Assembly: GCA_016716765.1 (NCBI GenBank)
Contig: JADJVA010000020.1
Location: forward strand, 372,001-436,000
Direction of reading: 5' to 3'
DNA length: 64,000 nt
Source: Bdellovibrionales bacterium
GTDB taxonomy: Bacteria > Bdellovibrionota > Bdellovibrionia > Bdellovibrionales > UBA1609
Under the pieces are notes generated by a model that saw only the letters and a program-made list of their open reading frames with translations, was not told where the DNA came from and searched no databases. Shown piece after piece: positions 17,372-26,719 of this stretch. Made by a program: the position numbers and the translations under genes. The first letter of the stretch is position 1. Each line of letters opens with the position of its first letter.

Positions 17372-18595
17372 CTAAAAAAGAACGCGAGTTTTTATGGCAG
17401 TTGAAAGATGGCGAATCTCGTCAGCGACTCTTTCGGCCTCACCTTTTTCCATATCCATAATCAAATATCCAATATTTGGATCTGTCGACAAATATTGAGC
17501 AAGGATATTAGCCCCGTGTTCAGAGACAATATTATTAATATCGCGTAAGACTCCCGGAACATTTCGATGAACATTTATCAATCTTCGCACGCCTTTTGAA
17601 GGCGGAACTTCCAGATTTGGAAAATTCACTGCACCAAAAGTAGAACCAAGACGCAAAAATTTTATGAGACTATCGGCGACTTCTTCTCCAATGGCCTTTT
17701 GAGCCTCTTCAGTGCTTCCGCCCACATGGGGCGTCAGAATCACGTTGTTCATTCCCTGCAATGGGCTCAAAAATGGGGCCTTATTTGAAGAAGGCTCCTC
17801 AGGAAAAACATCAATGGCCGCCCCCGCAAGGTGACCGGACTTTAGAGCCTCCACCAAGTCTTCGATTTGAACAACAGTGCCACGACTCGCATTGAGAAGA
17901 TAACTTCCCTTTTTCATTTTCGCTAACTCTTTGGCCGCTAGCATATTTTGAGTGTAAGAAGTTTCGGGAACATGAAGCGTGACAAAATCAGACTGCTTAA
18001 GGAGTGTTTCAAGGTTTTCGACCGACTGGGCGTTTCCAAGAGGAAGCTTCTTGATAATATCAAAAAAAATAACTTTGAGCCCCATGGACTCTGCCATGAT
18101 ACTCACCTGAGAGCCAATGTGTCCGTATCCTACAATTCCAAGAGTTTTTCCGCGAACCTCACGAGAGCCATCGGCCGACTTCAGCCACTGTCCCCGGTGA
18201 GAGCCTTGACTGCGATCACAAAGCTGGCGAGAGAGAGCAATCAGTTCACAAATGACGAGTTCTGCCACACTTCGAGTGTTACTGTATGGGGCATTAAATA
18301 CCGGAAGTCCCTTTTGATTAGCGACATCCACAGCTACTTGGTTGGTTCCAATACAAAAACAACCAATCGCAAACAAAGCTCCATGATTTTCAAGGACCTT
18401 TGGATTCAATTCTGTTTTTGAGCGAATACCCAATGCTTGATAAGCACCGATCTTCGCACACAGCTCCTCTTCGCTCCAGGCTCCAGGCATTCGGTCAACT
18501 TTAAATCCTGCTTCTTCGAGCTTTTCTTGAGCAACGGGATGGATATTTTCAAGCAACAATACTTTGTATTGACTGATCGAAAGCCGAGGCATCAT
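17372..18595 (-). CDS. serA: D-3-phosphoglycerate dehydrogenase
   Basis: First step of serine synthesis, oxidising 3-phosphoglycerate with NAD. It is close to E. coli SerA in length and order: GCFCIGTNQV, FNAPYSNTRSVAE, the NAD site GIVGYGHIGSQ, catalytic Arg in NASRGTVV and His in LTPHVGGSTEEAQ, then a C-terminal ACT domain (NVPGVLRDINNIV...GANILAQYL) that in the family binds serine for feedback inhibition. I take the ATG at 18595, which matches the E. coli N-terminus and has GGAG nine bases upstream; an ATG at 18652 would add 19 residues with a weaker site. E. coli-type SerA can also reduce 2-oxoglutarate, relevant to the facing dehydrogenase. Confidence 0.95.
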   Translation of the reverse strand: MMPRLSISQYKVLLLENIHPVAQEKLEEAGFKVDRMPGAWSEEELCAKIGAYQALGIRSKTELNPKVLENHGALFAIGCFCIGTNQVAVDVANQKGLPVFNAPYSNTRSVAELVICELIALSRQLCDRSQGSHRGQWLKSADGSREVRGKTLGIVGYGHIGSQVSIMAESMGLKVIFFDIIKKLPLGNAQSVENLETLLKQSDFVTLHVPETSYTQNMLAAKELAKMKKGSYLLNASRGTVVQIEDLVEALKSGHLAGAAIDVFPEEPSSNKAPFLSPLQGMNNVILTPHVGGSTEEAQKAIGEEVADSLIKFLRLGSTFGAVNFPNLEVPPSKGVRRLINVHRNVPGVLRDINNIVSEHGANILAQYLSTDPNIGYLIMDMEKGEAERVADEIRHLSTAIKTRVLF

Positions 18596-18799
18596 GACAA
18601 TGTTCTCCAAACCGAAAAGTTTTGTTGATTCTATCTCTTCGCGCGGGGACATTCAATGTCGATTCCATAAAACCGTGAAAAATAGTGATTCTTAGAAGCA
18701 AAATCTGCCAAGAGGAGTTGTCTCAATGAGGACCACGATGTAGCTTAAGGGGCCCCATATTGCCAGCACAGTGTCACAGCACAAAACCAGGGAGATAAG

Positions 18800-20146
18800 G
18801 TGTCAGAACCGCTACGACTGTTGCTCATCGATGACGACCCCTTGGTGGGAGATGCTGTCCGCATTCTCTTGCCTCGCCACTGGGTTGCAACTTTTCATGA
18901 TCGACCAGAAGAGATTCCCTTTGGTTTTTTTCATGCCGCTATTGTTGACATGCATTTAACTGGGTCCGTCGAGTCCTCTGAAGGTTGCTCTGTATTGGAA
19001 AAACTTCGCAACCGAGATCCACATTTGGCCTTGGTCGCAATGTCAGGAAATATCAACCGTCAGATCATGGAAAAATGCCTGCACCTTGGAGCCTCGCGAT
19101 TTTTAGCGAAACCTCTTAATGCAAACGAGCTGCTCCATTGTTTGGATAAAATTGAGGCATCCCTTCGACTCAAAGAGAGGGCTCATCACCAGCCAAACTC
19201 CGCATTTCGCTGGCTAGGCGGATCAAGGCCATCGAAGCTCGTGTTGGAATCGATCGCCCACCTTAAAGGAGAGAGTGGACCAATACTTATTTCAGGTGCC
19301 ACAGGGACAGGAAAGGAAGTTGTCGCGCGCCTTCTCCATGAACAGGAGGGGTCCGGTCGCCCATTTGTAACAGTTAACATGGCTTCTTTACCGGAACATC
19401 TTTTTGAATCCGAATTTTTTGGACATGTGAAGAATGCTTTCACTGGTGCCGATCATCAAAAAACAGGGCTCGCAGAAGCGGCCGAAGGAGGAGATCTCTT
19501 TCTTGATGAACTAGAGGCTCTTCCTCTGAGTCAACAAGCCAAGATGCTTCGATTTCTGGAAACGGGAGAAGTTCGGAAGGTTGGGTCTAACCAGGTCACT
19601 CGGGTAAACACGAGAGTTCTTTTGGCCACGAATGAATCCCTTGAAAAATTAGTCAAAGAAAAGAGATTTCGTGATGACCTGATGTGGAGAGTGAAGGGCA
19701 AATGCATTCAGCTTCCGACTTTATCTGAGCGGACCGGTGACATTCGGCCTCTCGCAGAACATTTCCTTGTGACTACGGGAAATAGAAAAAAGATCCTTAG
19801 CTCGGATGCCTTAGATGCCTTGATTCTCTACGAATGGCCCGGAAATGTACGTGAACTCAAACGTGTCTGCGAGCAACTGCTCCTTGTCTGCCCTCTCCCG
19901 ATCATTCGCGGTGAGGATGTAAAAAATATTCTACCAAAGACAACGGCTTCTTTAAGTGCAGACCTTGGTTTGCCGATCGAATTGGGCGAACTCTCGCAAA
20001 TGCTAAATCAATTCGAGAAAGCGGTTTTAGAAAAAGCCTTAACTGAATATTCTGATTTGGATGACCTCTGTAGAAAACTGGGCCTCTCGCGTTCTACGGT
20101 TTACAGAAAACTTAAGGATCATCAAGTGCAATGGAGAAATTTGTGA
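18800..20146 (+). CDS. NtrC-family sigma-54 response regulator
   Basis: Residues 1-120 are a receiver domain (Asp11-13, phospho-acceptor Asp50, Lys in FLAKPLN). Residues ~138-365 are an AAA+ domain with Walker A GATGTGKE, Walker B GGDLFLDE and arginine-finger region RFRDDLMWRV. The sigma-54-contacting loop reads NAFTGA rather than the consensus GAFTGA. A C-terminal Fis-type helix-turn-helix (LCRKLGLSRSTVYRKLKDH) binds DNA. The GTG at 18800 has GGGAGA just upstream. The last 16 bases overlap the start of cdsA, so the regulator and lipid genes share a transcript. The partner kinase is not adjacent. Confidence 0.92.
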   Translation: MSEPLRLLLIDDDPLVGDAVRILLPRHWVATFHDRPEEIPFGFFHAAIVDMHLTGSVESSEGCSVLEKLRNRDPHLALVAMSGNINRQIMEKCLHLGASRFLAKPLNANELLHCLDKIEASLRLKERAHHQPNSAFRWLGGSRPSKLVLESIAHLKGESGPILISGATGTGKEVVARLLHEQEGSGRPFVTVNMASLPEHLFESEFFGHVKNAFTGADHQKTGLAEAAEGGDLFLDELEALPLSQQAKMLRFLETGEVRKVGSNQVTRVNTRVLLATNESLEKLVKEKRFRDDLMWRVKGKCIQLPTLSERTGDIRPLAEHFLVTTGNRKKILSSDALDALILYEWPGNVRELKRVCEQLLLVCPLPIIRGEDVKNILPKTTASLSADLGLPIELGELSQMLNQFEKAVLEKALTEYSDLDDLCRKLGLSRSTVYRKLKDHQVQWRNL

Positions 20147-21069
20147 GCCACACAAGCCTTTTTGATCATAGACTTTATTTTGAAACTGGTCTTCTCATCA
20201 TTGGACTTATTTCAATATTGGGAATCGTCTTGTTTTTTCTCAGAAAAAAATCAACTCATTTTCGAGCCGGCTGGGCGAGCGTTAAAAGTTGGTTCTTTTT
20301 GGCCCCTCTGATTCTCCTCGTTCTGGCCTTACCCTCTCCTTGGCCGTTGTTAGCTCTGACTCTCGTCTCTATTTCTAGCATCAAAGTTTTTTTTCAGATG
20401 TCGGGAATGTATCACCGGAGCTGGTTCGTTTGGATATCGTATATTTTCACTCTTTTATTGGGCCTCACAATCTATCTCGGAGCCGATGAGATTTTTAATA
20501 TTCTCCCCATGATTTTTTTGGGAACGATTTGCTGGATACCTTTGTTGCGCAACAGTTACCAGCGTATGATTCAATACATTGCTTTGAGCCTCATGGCCTT
20601 CATTTTTTTTGGATGGTCCTTGATGCATTTGGGTCGACTGCTCATGCTCGGCTCAGGTCCATATATTGTTCTTTATCTTTACTTACTCACTGAAATTAGT
20701 GAAAACGTTTCACTCTCCTCAGGTCGATTTTTTGGAAAAATAAAGCCCTTTGCGACAATATCTCCTCGGTTGACACTAGAGGGAGTGCTTATTTCTTTGA
20801 TGGTCACTCTGCTCGTCGCTTGGGGTATGCGTCATCTTCTTCCCGACCGAAGTGAACGATTCTGGATTGCAGCGGGACTCGCTGCGGCGGTTCTCGGTCG
20901 CTTTGGTGATCTTTTTCTCTCGGTGATTCGCCGCGACTTGGGCATTAGAGATACGGGTGTTTTCATTATTGGACGTGGAGATATACTCGCGAGGGTAGAT
21001 AAACTGATTTTCGTCGGGCCAATTTACTATTACCTCTATATCTTTCTTCAAAGATTCCCTCATCCATGA
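20131..21069 (+). CDS. Phosphatidate cytidylyltransferase family protein
   Basis: A 312-residue integral membrane protein with about eight hydrophobic helices. The C-terminal signature GRFGDLFLSVIRRDLGI, then GVFIIGRGDILARVD, is the CdsA active-site pattern, with HGG replaced by GRG. The family makes CDP-diacylglycerol from phosphatidate and CTP. It sits between the sigma-54 regulator (16-base overlap) and an acyltransferase (4-base ATGA overlap), a phospholipid-synthesis pair. The altered HGG and the long N-terminal part leave open a related head-group reaction. Confidence 0.82.
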   Translation: MEKFVSHTSLFDHRLYFETGLLIIGLISILGIVLFFLRKKSTHFRAGWASVKSWFFLAPLILLVLALPSPWPLLALTLVSISSIKVFFQMSGMYHRSWFVWISYIFTLLLGLTIYLGADEIFNILPMIFLGTICWIPLLRNSYQRMIQYIALSLMAFIFFGWSLMHLGRLLMLGSGPYIVLYLYLLTEISENVSLSSGRFFGKIKPFATISPRLTLEGVLISLMVTLLVAWGMRHLLPDRSERFWIAAGLAAAVLGRFGDLFLSVIRRDLGIRDTGVFIIGRGDILARVDKLIFVGPIYYYLYIFLQRFPHP

Positions 21070-21869
21070 CCAAACGAAACTGGAATTGGAACTACGAAAA
21101 TGAACAATGGACGCAACTGCCCAGTCACCTCAAGCATTTGCCTCTTTTCACCCGCCATTTTGACTTTACCAGTCTGATATTTAGGGCACTTTGGGGTTTT
21201 TTTCTAAAGGCTCTGGCCTTTCGTTTTTGGATCCGTCTCGAGGTAAAGGGAGATTTCCACAAGATTTACCAAGAACACCGGCGCCTCTTGGTGATTTCCA
21301 ATCACGCGAGCCACCTTGATGCAGTATCGATCGCTGCGGCAGTACCATTCAAATACTGGCTTGATCTCTATATCTCGGCGGCCAAGGACTATTGGTTTGC
21401 AAATCCTGTTTTTACTTTTTTCTCCAAGCACTGCCTGGGAGCAATTCCGATCGATCGAAAGGATCGCAAAGGCGAGGCCCTCAAACTTTGCACAAATCTG
21501 TTGAACCGACTCGATCGAATTTGGCTGCTGCTCTTTCCCGAAGGCACGCGATCTCCTGATGGCTATATCCAAGATTTCAAACGTGGAGTCTCCGTCTTCT
21601 CTGAAAGAACAAAAACTCCCATTCTATTTCTCTACCTCGAAGGAAATGCCACCTTGATGCCAAAGGGAGCCGCCCTCCCTCGCCCCGGAAAACTCGTGGT
21701 CCACATTGGCCCCGTGCACCCTCCTGCGCCGATTCAGGAGATTGATGAAGACTACCGAAAGTGGGTGCTCGAAATCAACCCCAACGCTTACGGTCCAAAC
21801 TCGAGTGCAGAGGAACCTCATTTTACAACCGAGGGCATTGCTAGCGGCACTCCTGATTCCGAAAAATGA
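21066..21869 (+). CDS. 1-acyl-sn-glycerol-3-phosphate acyltransferase family (PlsC-like)
   Basis: A 267-residue acyltransferase. Motif I is NHASHLD (H-x4-D), motif III is FPEGTRSPDG, and YISAAKDYWFANP and GAIPIDRKDRKG lie between. The family transfers an acyl chain to lysophosphatidate at the membrane surface, giving the phosphatidate used by the overlapping upstream CdsA-like protein. A hydrophobic N-terminal segment (FRALWGFFLKALAFRF) is the probable membrane anchor. A lyso-phospholipid acceptor supplied by the LplT-like transporter is an alternative use. Confidence 0.88.
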   Translation: MTKRNWNWNYENEQWTQLPSHLKHLPLFTRHFDFTSLIFRALWGFFLKALAFRFWIRLEVKGDFHKIYQEHRRLLVISNHASHLDAVSIAAAVPFKYWLDLYISAAKDYWFANPVFTFFSKHCLGAIPIDRKDRKGEALKLCTNLLNRLDRIWLLLFPEGTRSPDGYIQDFKRGVSVFSERTKTPILFLYLEGNATLMPKGAALPRPGKLVVHIGPVHPPAPIQEIDEDYRKWVLEINPNAYGPNSSAEEPHFTTEGIASGTPDSEK

Positions 21870-21897
21870 GAACTCGAGAATTGAAACTCGTCAGAAC

Positions 21898-21925
21898 TTG
21901 ATCCCAGGCTCCGTTTGCGTATACT
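21898..21925 (+). promoter_or_regulatory. Predicted sigma-70 promoter for korAB
   Basis: TTGATC (21898-21903), a 16-base spacer, and TATACT (21920-21925). It lies 83 bases before the korA ATG in the 138-base gap that follows plsC. Confidence 0.5.
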
Positions 21926-22007
21926 GTAAGACCTTGCACTTGTGGACGAGCCTCTCTTGCGAGGAGAAGTTATCTCTTACAACCTCTTAAACGAAAGATG
22001 ATTTCAA

Positions 22008-23807
22008 ATGGGCAGAAAGACAAACGACTTTGTTCTTCACATCGCCACGTCTAATGGAAGTGGAAGTCAGAGCTCCAACAATACTTTGGTGAGAACACTC
22101 TTTCGTATGGGCATTCCCGTAACAGGAAAAAACCTCTTCCCTTCGAACATTTCTGGACTTCCCACGTGGTTTACGATCCGCGCAAACCCGGAGGGTTTCA
22201 CCGCCCGACGTGAAGAGAGTGACATCGTCATCGCTATGAATCCAAGCACAGCATTGGAGGACCAAAAAAGTGTCATGTCAGGTGGCCATTTTTTTCTCAA
22301 TGATGAGATTCAGTTTCCTGAATCTCTGCGACGACAAGACATTAATTTTATCAGTATCCCTTTTAAAAAAATTGTTGAGCCAATCACTGATTCAGGAAAG
22401 CTCAAAAAACTTCTTGTCAACATGATCTATGTTGGTGTTCTCGCCGAGCTTCTTGAGCTTGATCCCCAGGTTCTACACAATGTCGTGAACACTCTTTTCT
22501 CGGACAAAGCTGAAGTTATCGAGCTCAATACCAAATCAATTTCTGCCGGAATAAATTGGGCCAAAGAAAATTTGCAAATAAATGAATTCCCGATCAAAGC
22601 CAGAATTGTTCCTGGAGGCAACGAGAATAAAATTTTAATAGATGGAAATTCTGCCTCAGCACTGGGATGGTTATTCGGAGGCTGCACAGTGGCAGCATGG
22701 TATCCCATCACGCCGTCCTCCTCCCTGGTTGAAACCTTTCAAAAATATGCGCACAAATACCGGACAAGTGAAAATGGAAATAGACGAGCCGCCATCATTC
22801 AAGCCGAAGATGAATTGGCCTCGATATCTATGGTTCTTGGTGCTGGATGGGCAGGCGCTCGTGCCGTCACTGCGACCTCAGGTCCTGGGCTTTCGTTGAT
22901 GTCTGAAGCCGCAGGTCTTGCCTACTTTGCAGAAATTCCATCAGTTATTTGGAACGTACAGCGAGGGGGACCTTCTACAGGATTGCCAACACGCACCCAA
23001 CAGGCCGACCTCTCGTCGGCTCAAAACCTTTCTCATGGAGACACCCAACACATCGTCCTTTTACCCGCTAATCCAAGTGAGTGTTTTGAATTTGGACAAA
23101 CTGTGTTCGATCTGGCTGAGCGCTTGCAAACTCTTGTTATTGTCTTGAGTGATTTGGATTTGGGAATGAATCTCTGGGTGAGCGATGAATTCAACTATCC
23201 ACAAAAACCTTATGATCGCGGCAAGGTTTTAAGCCAAGCGGATCTCGATCGCTTGGGGACCTTTGCTCGCTACAGAGATATTGACGGGGATGGAATCCCT
23301 CAACGCACCCTCCCTGGCACCCATCATCCGCTTGCTGCCTATTTTACCAGGGGAACTGGGCATGACGAAAAGTCAAACTATAGTGAAAATCCTCAGGTCT
23401 ACGCGGCCATGCTTGACCGCCTGAAAGCAAAATTTGAGACGGCAAAGTCCCTTGTTCCAAATCCCGTCATAGACAAAGATCCCATAGCACAAGTGAGTCT
23501 TATTGCTTTTGGTTCGACTGATTTTGCCGTACCTGAAGTCAGACGTTTGCTCAAAGAAAGACAAACTCCAACGAATTATCTGAGGTTGCGTGCTCTCCCA
23601 ATGAGTGAAGATGTCGAAAAGTTTTTGGCTGAAAGCAAACGAGTCTATATCATTGAACAAAATCGCGATGGTCAGTTGGCTCGCTTAATTCGGGAGCAGT
23701 GGCCTCAGCATCATCATAAGTTAAATTCCGTCCTTCAGTACGATGGAATGCCAATAACCCCTTTGAAGGTTTTCAATCAAATTGCTCAGTCGGAGAATCA
23801 ATTATGA
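22008..23807 (+). CDS. korA: 2-oxoacid:ferredoxin oxidoreductase, fused gamma-alpha subunit
   Basis: A 599-residue subunit, with an N-terminal gamma domain (residues ~10-185, TSNGSGSQSSNNTLVRTLF onward) joined to the alpha chain. The alpha part begins ALGWLFGGCTVAAWYPITPSS and continues with QAEDELASISMVLGAGWAG and ATSGPGLSLMSEAAGLA, which bind TPP phosphate and CoA. This domain order is that of 2-oxoglutarate:ferredoxin oxidoreductases (KorA), which convert 2-oxoglutarate plus CoA to succinyl-CoA with ferredoxin reduction; other 2-oxoacids are possible. The beta chain follows with a 4-base overlap. Together with the aconitase upstream it suggests a TCA cycle using this enzyme. Confidence 0.92.
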   Translation: MGRKTNDFVLHIATSNGSGSQSSNNTLVRTLFRMGIPVTGKNLFPSNISGLPTWFTIRANPEGFTARREESDIVIAMNPSTALEDQKSVMSGGHFFLNDEIQFPESLRRQDINFISIPFKKIVEPITDSGKLKKLLVNMIYVGVLAELLELDPQVLHNVVNTLFSDKAEVIELNTKSISAGINWAKENLQINEFPIKARIVPGGNENKILIDGNSASALGWLFGGCTVAAWYPITPSSSLVETFQKYAHKYRTSENGNRRAAIIQAEDELASISMVLGAGWAGARAVTATSGPGLSLMSEAAGLAYFAEIPSVIWNVQRGGPSTGLPTRTQQADLSSAQNLSHGDTQHIVLLPANPSECFEFGQTVFDLAERLQTLVIVLSDLDLGMNLWVSDEFNYPQKPYDRGKVLSQADLDRLGTFARYRDIDGDGIPQRTLPGTHHPLAAYFTRGTGHDEKSNYSENPQVYAAMLDRLKAKFETAKSLVPNPVIDKDPIAQVSLIAFGSTDFAVPEVRRLLKERQTPTNYLRLRALPMSEDVEKFLAESKRVYIIEQNRDGQLARLIREQWPQHHHKLNSVLQYDGMPITPLKVFNQIAQSENQL

Positions 23808-24829
23808 ATTCGGTCAACTCCATTGGACTTTCAAGAACGGATTACTCTGGAAGCAAATCAACGCTCTGTACAGGCTGCGGGCATGACAGCGTCACCGGCC
23901 ACATCATATCGGCCTTTTACAAGTCAGGAGTTGTTCCCTATCAAGTGGCGAAACTCTCTGGCATCGGCTGCTCGAGCAAAACACCTGCCTATTTTATGAA
24001 TAAAGCTCATGGGTTTAATGCGATTCACGGCCGGATGGCTCCTGTCGCAACGGGAGTCAAGGTCGCAAATTCCAGCTTGGTCTGCATTGGGGTCTCAGGA
24101 GATGGAGACACCGCAAGCATCGGTGTTGGCGGTTTCGTTCATTTGCTGAGACGAAATCTCCCTCTCATTTACATTGTCGAAAACAACGGTGTTTTTGGCT
24201 TAACAAAAGGTCAGTTTTCGGCCACCGCCGACAAAGGAAGTCGGCATAAATCTGGAGAAAAAAATCCATTTTCGACGATCGACCTCTGTTCCATCGCAAT
24301 CGATCTTGGTTGTTCCTTTGTGGCACGGTCGTTTTCTGGAGATGCAAAACAATTGGTCCCACTCATTGAAGCAGCCATCCATCATCGCGGAACGGCCCTC
24401 ATTGATATCATTTCGCCTTGTATCACCTTTGCTAACCATGAAGGCTCTACAAAAAGTTATGGCTCCGTTCGAGAACACAATCACGTGTTGCAGGAGCTTG
24501 GTTTTATTCAAGCCTTCGAGCAAATCAATGTTGATTACAATGAAGGTGAAGTACAGATTGTGCAAATGCCTGATGGATCAAAACTCAGTTTGAAAAAGTT
24601 GAATTCCTCCGAGCACGATGTCAAGAATGCAGGTCAAGCAATTCAATTGCTCACTGAATCCCGAAATCGAGGAGAAATTCTCACCGGGATGTTTTATCTT
24701 GATGAAACTCATGAAAATTTGATTGAAACACTTCAGCTGGATGCCACAAAACCCCTGGCTTATATGAGCGAGGGGGAACTGAGGCCTCCGCCTGAGGCCC
24801 TCAAAGAAATCATGACCGAATATCGCTAG
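23804..24829 (+). CDS. korB: 2-oxoacid:ferredoxin oxidoreductase, beta subunit
   Basis: A 341-residue TPP-binding chain. CTGCGHD near residue 24 and SGIGCSSK supply cysteines of the cluster region; the TPP/Mg motif is VSGDGDTASIG with the closing ENNGVFGLTKGQ. It carries Cys residues fitting one [4Fe-4S] cluster. It overlaps korA by four bases (ATGA). The final ~60 residues (YLDETHENLIETLQL) are a C-terminal extension common in KorB. No ferredoxin gene is adjacent. Confidence 0.92.
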   Translation: MNSVNSIGLSRTDYSGSKSTLCTGCGHDSVTGHIISAFYKSGVVPYQVAKLSGIGCSSKTPAYFMNKAHGFNAIHGRMAPVATGVKVANSSLVCIGVSGDGDTASIGVGGFVHLLRRNLPLIYIVENNGVFGLTKGQFSATADKGSRHKSGEKNPFSTIDLCSIAIDLGCSFVARSFSGDAKQLVPLIEAAIHHRGTALIDIISPCITFANHEGSTKSYGSVREHNHVLQELGFIQAFEQINVDYNEGEVQIVQMPDGSKLSLKKLNSSEHDVKNAGQAIQLLTESRNRGEILTGMFYLDETHENLIETLQLDATKPLAYMSEGELRPPPEALKEIMTEYR

Positions 24830-24976
24830 CAGATTGTTGAGATAAGACAGATCGACTGCTGCTTTTGAAATAATCTAAATAACTGCCAAGCAGAATCCTC
24901 AATGCCCTGCAAGTTTAGGTACACCAGAAAAATGTCGGGAAACCTGAGCCAAGAAATCACTACTGTAAAACTCACA

Positions 24977-26263
24977 CTACTGGGTTGCGAGCCAGTTATC
25001 TACGAGATGGTTTGGCAACCAATCAGCTCGGTAGATTGCTGTTGGCCAATCGGCGCGGTAGTCTCGTTTTGAATTCTTTGAATTTGCCGAATTTGGGTCT
25101 TTGTTGATTGGTTTTGGATACTGCCATTTCCACAGTATTTTGCCCTTTGAATCGATTTCAATAATAGAACTATCTTTACATGCGTGTGAGATAACGGTAT
25201 TGCCATTATCTCTCCTTTGTGCTGACCCAAGCCCTCTGCAACACATTTCTCCAGCAGGTGGTTCGGTGTAACTCCAAACTACTTTTCGAGAAATTGGGTC
25301 GATTTCCTCGACATAAGATGCGACGCCGGGTACATGTTTATCTTCGGTGCTATGACAAAGGCTAATCAGCTTTTCATCTGAAATATCCGGACTTGTTGCA
25401 CTTCGATTTGAAAACATTAAAATGCGATTATTGGATATCCAACGGGCATTGTGCATCCCACATTTTGATCGAGATTGAAAAACCCATACAACCTTTTTGC
25501 TCTCCGTGTCGACAATCATTGCAAGTCCATTGTAATTCTCTGATATAAGAATGTTACCCGCCCGAAATTCTGGATGTTGCTTCATCAAATCATTCGGGGG
25601 AATAACCTGCACGGAATTCATGTGAAAAAGACCAAATGAGCCCTTCTCAATTGTTTCAACCTGATAATAGTTGGCCTCTTTCAGTGGACCATTTAGAAAT
25701 GAAGCGATTTCTTCCAAATGATCATCGGGCCGCCAACGCAAGACTTCTTCTCCAGACGGAGATAGATTTACAAAAGCATCAATTTTAATGCGTCGTTTTC
25801 CCTTGTTTACGAACTCAAGGTTAATGTACCAAATCGATTGATCTATTGGAGAAACGGAGACGTCGTGAGACACGTAATTCGGCACTTGCCATATTCTACG
25901 GTTATTTCTAATCTTAGTAACGAAGCTGCTAGATTGACTGTCAAACATGCTCGTGATCAATTCTCCGTTTGAAAGAATATTGCAGTAAATTCCAGGAACC
26001 TTTCGCACAAAAGATCCGTTCCTTTTAATGAGGGAACAGCCGATTCCAAAGGATTGAACCAATATGTAACCATCATCTTCGTGAATTTGTTCTTGGTCCC
26101 ATATCAAAACTCCGTTGTCTCGTGCGTTCTGTAGGATCCTTTGACTATTGAATCGACCATAAAAAAATTGAACACTGGCCAAGGCAGCAAGAAGAACAGG
26201 AATAAATACAAGCCTCTTCAGGAATCGTCGCTTATCCTTGCTAATCATTTTCAATCCAATCAA
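24977..26263 (-). CDS. Arylsulfotransferase-like (ASST) beta-propeller protein
   Basis: A 428-residue protein with one N-terminal membrane helix or signal (LVFIPVLLAALASVQFFYG). The body shows repeated propeller blades. Blocks FHMNSVQVIPPND, NGLAMIVD, MHNARWISNNRILMFSNR and RRDNGNTVISHACKDSSIIEID are those of Pfam arylsulfotransferase proteins, which carry catalytic-type histidines. The true bacterial enzyme moves sulfate between phenols in the periplasm, but many relatives are uncharacterised, so the reaction is uncertain. The C-terminus holds a duplicated YRADW. It is a lone gene convergent with korB; 24830-24976 holds no obvious terminator. Confidence 0.75.
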   Translation of the reverse strand: MIGLKMISKDKRRFLKRLVFIPVLLAALASVQFFYGRFNSQRILQNARDNGVLIWDQEQIHEDDGYILVQSFGIGCSLIKRNGSFVRKVPGIYCNILSNGELITSMFDSQSSSFVTKIRNNRRIWQVPNYVSHDVSVSPIDQSIWYINLEFVNKGKRRIKIDAFVNLSPSGEEVLRWRPDDHLEEIASFLNGPLKEANYYQVETIEKGSFGLFHMNSVQVIPPNDLMKQHPEFRAGNILISENYNGLAMIVDTESKKVVWVFQSRSKCGMHNARWISNNRILMFSNRSATSPDISDEKLISLCHSTEDKHVPGVASYVEEIDPISRKVVWSYTEPPAGEMCCRGLGSAQRRDNGNTVISHACKDSSIIEIDSKGKILWKWQYPKPINKDPNSANSKNSKRDYRADWPTAIYRADWLPNHLVDNWLATQ

Positions 26264-26680
26264 TCGCCGATGTATGGCAAAACCAATGCTGATGGCTGGA
26301 TTTTGATTTTAAGAACACAACTAAGTGTCCCATTTCTATTTCATTGAAAGTGCGAAGGGGGGGGGAATTCACAAAGTTCAAGAAATCCAACCCAAACGCG
26401 CTAATAGTAGGGCCTGGAAGGAAAGCCCTCCAGTAAAACCACGATAAGAGCAGGATTTGACATTATGCCACTTACCATTGGGGCTCATCCGATTGAAACT
26501 CCTATAGACTGTTTAGGACTTGTGGATTACAGGAGACTGAAGAAAAGCCTAACTTCTTCCACTCGAGTCATCAACGAAAACTTCAATGAATCTGCCCGAG
26601 AATTTCAAAAAAATCGTTGCACCCCACCTCAGAGAAATGCATTTTATTGCGGAGAGTTAGAAAATCTGATTATCAACCTG
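26264..26680. other. Intergenic stretch with a possible small ORF
   Basis: 417 bases between the two leftward genes. A G9 run (26357-26365) is the only striking sequence. A rightward frame 26465-26719 (84 residues, AGGA about ten bases before its ATG) is possible, but it ends antisense inside the next gene and resembles nothing I know. Confidence 0.4.
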
Positions 26681-26719
26681 CTAGCTCTTTTTCTGTTTGA
26701 TTTCAATGGATGGTGCTGA
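26465..26719 (+). CDS. Doubtful small protein, 84 residues
   Basis: Starts with ATG, weak AGGA upstream. The middle (LVDYRRLKKSLTSSTRV) looks protein-like, but the last 39 bases run antisense to the hemolysin-III gene and give a hydrophobic tail. No family recognised; may be chance. Confidence 0.22.
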   Translation: MPLTIGAHPIETPIDCLGLVDYRRLKKSLTSSTRVINENFNESAREFQKNRCTPPQRNAFYCGELENLIINLLALFLFDFNGWC

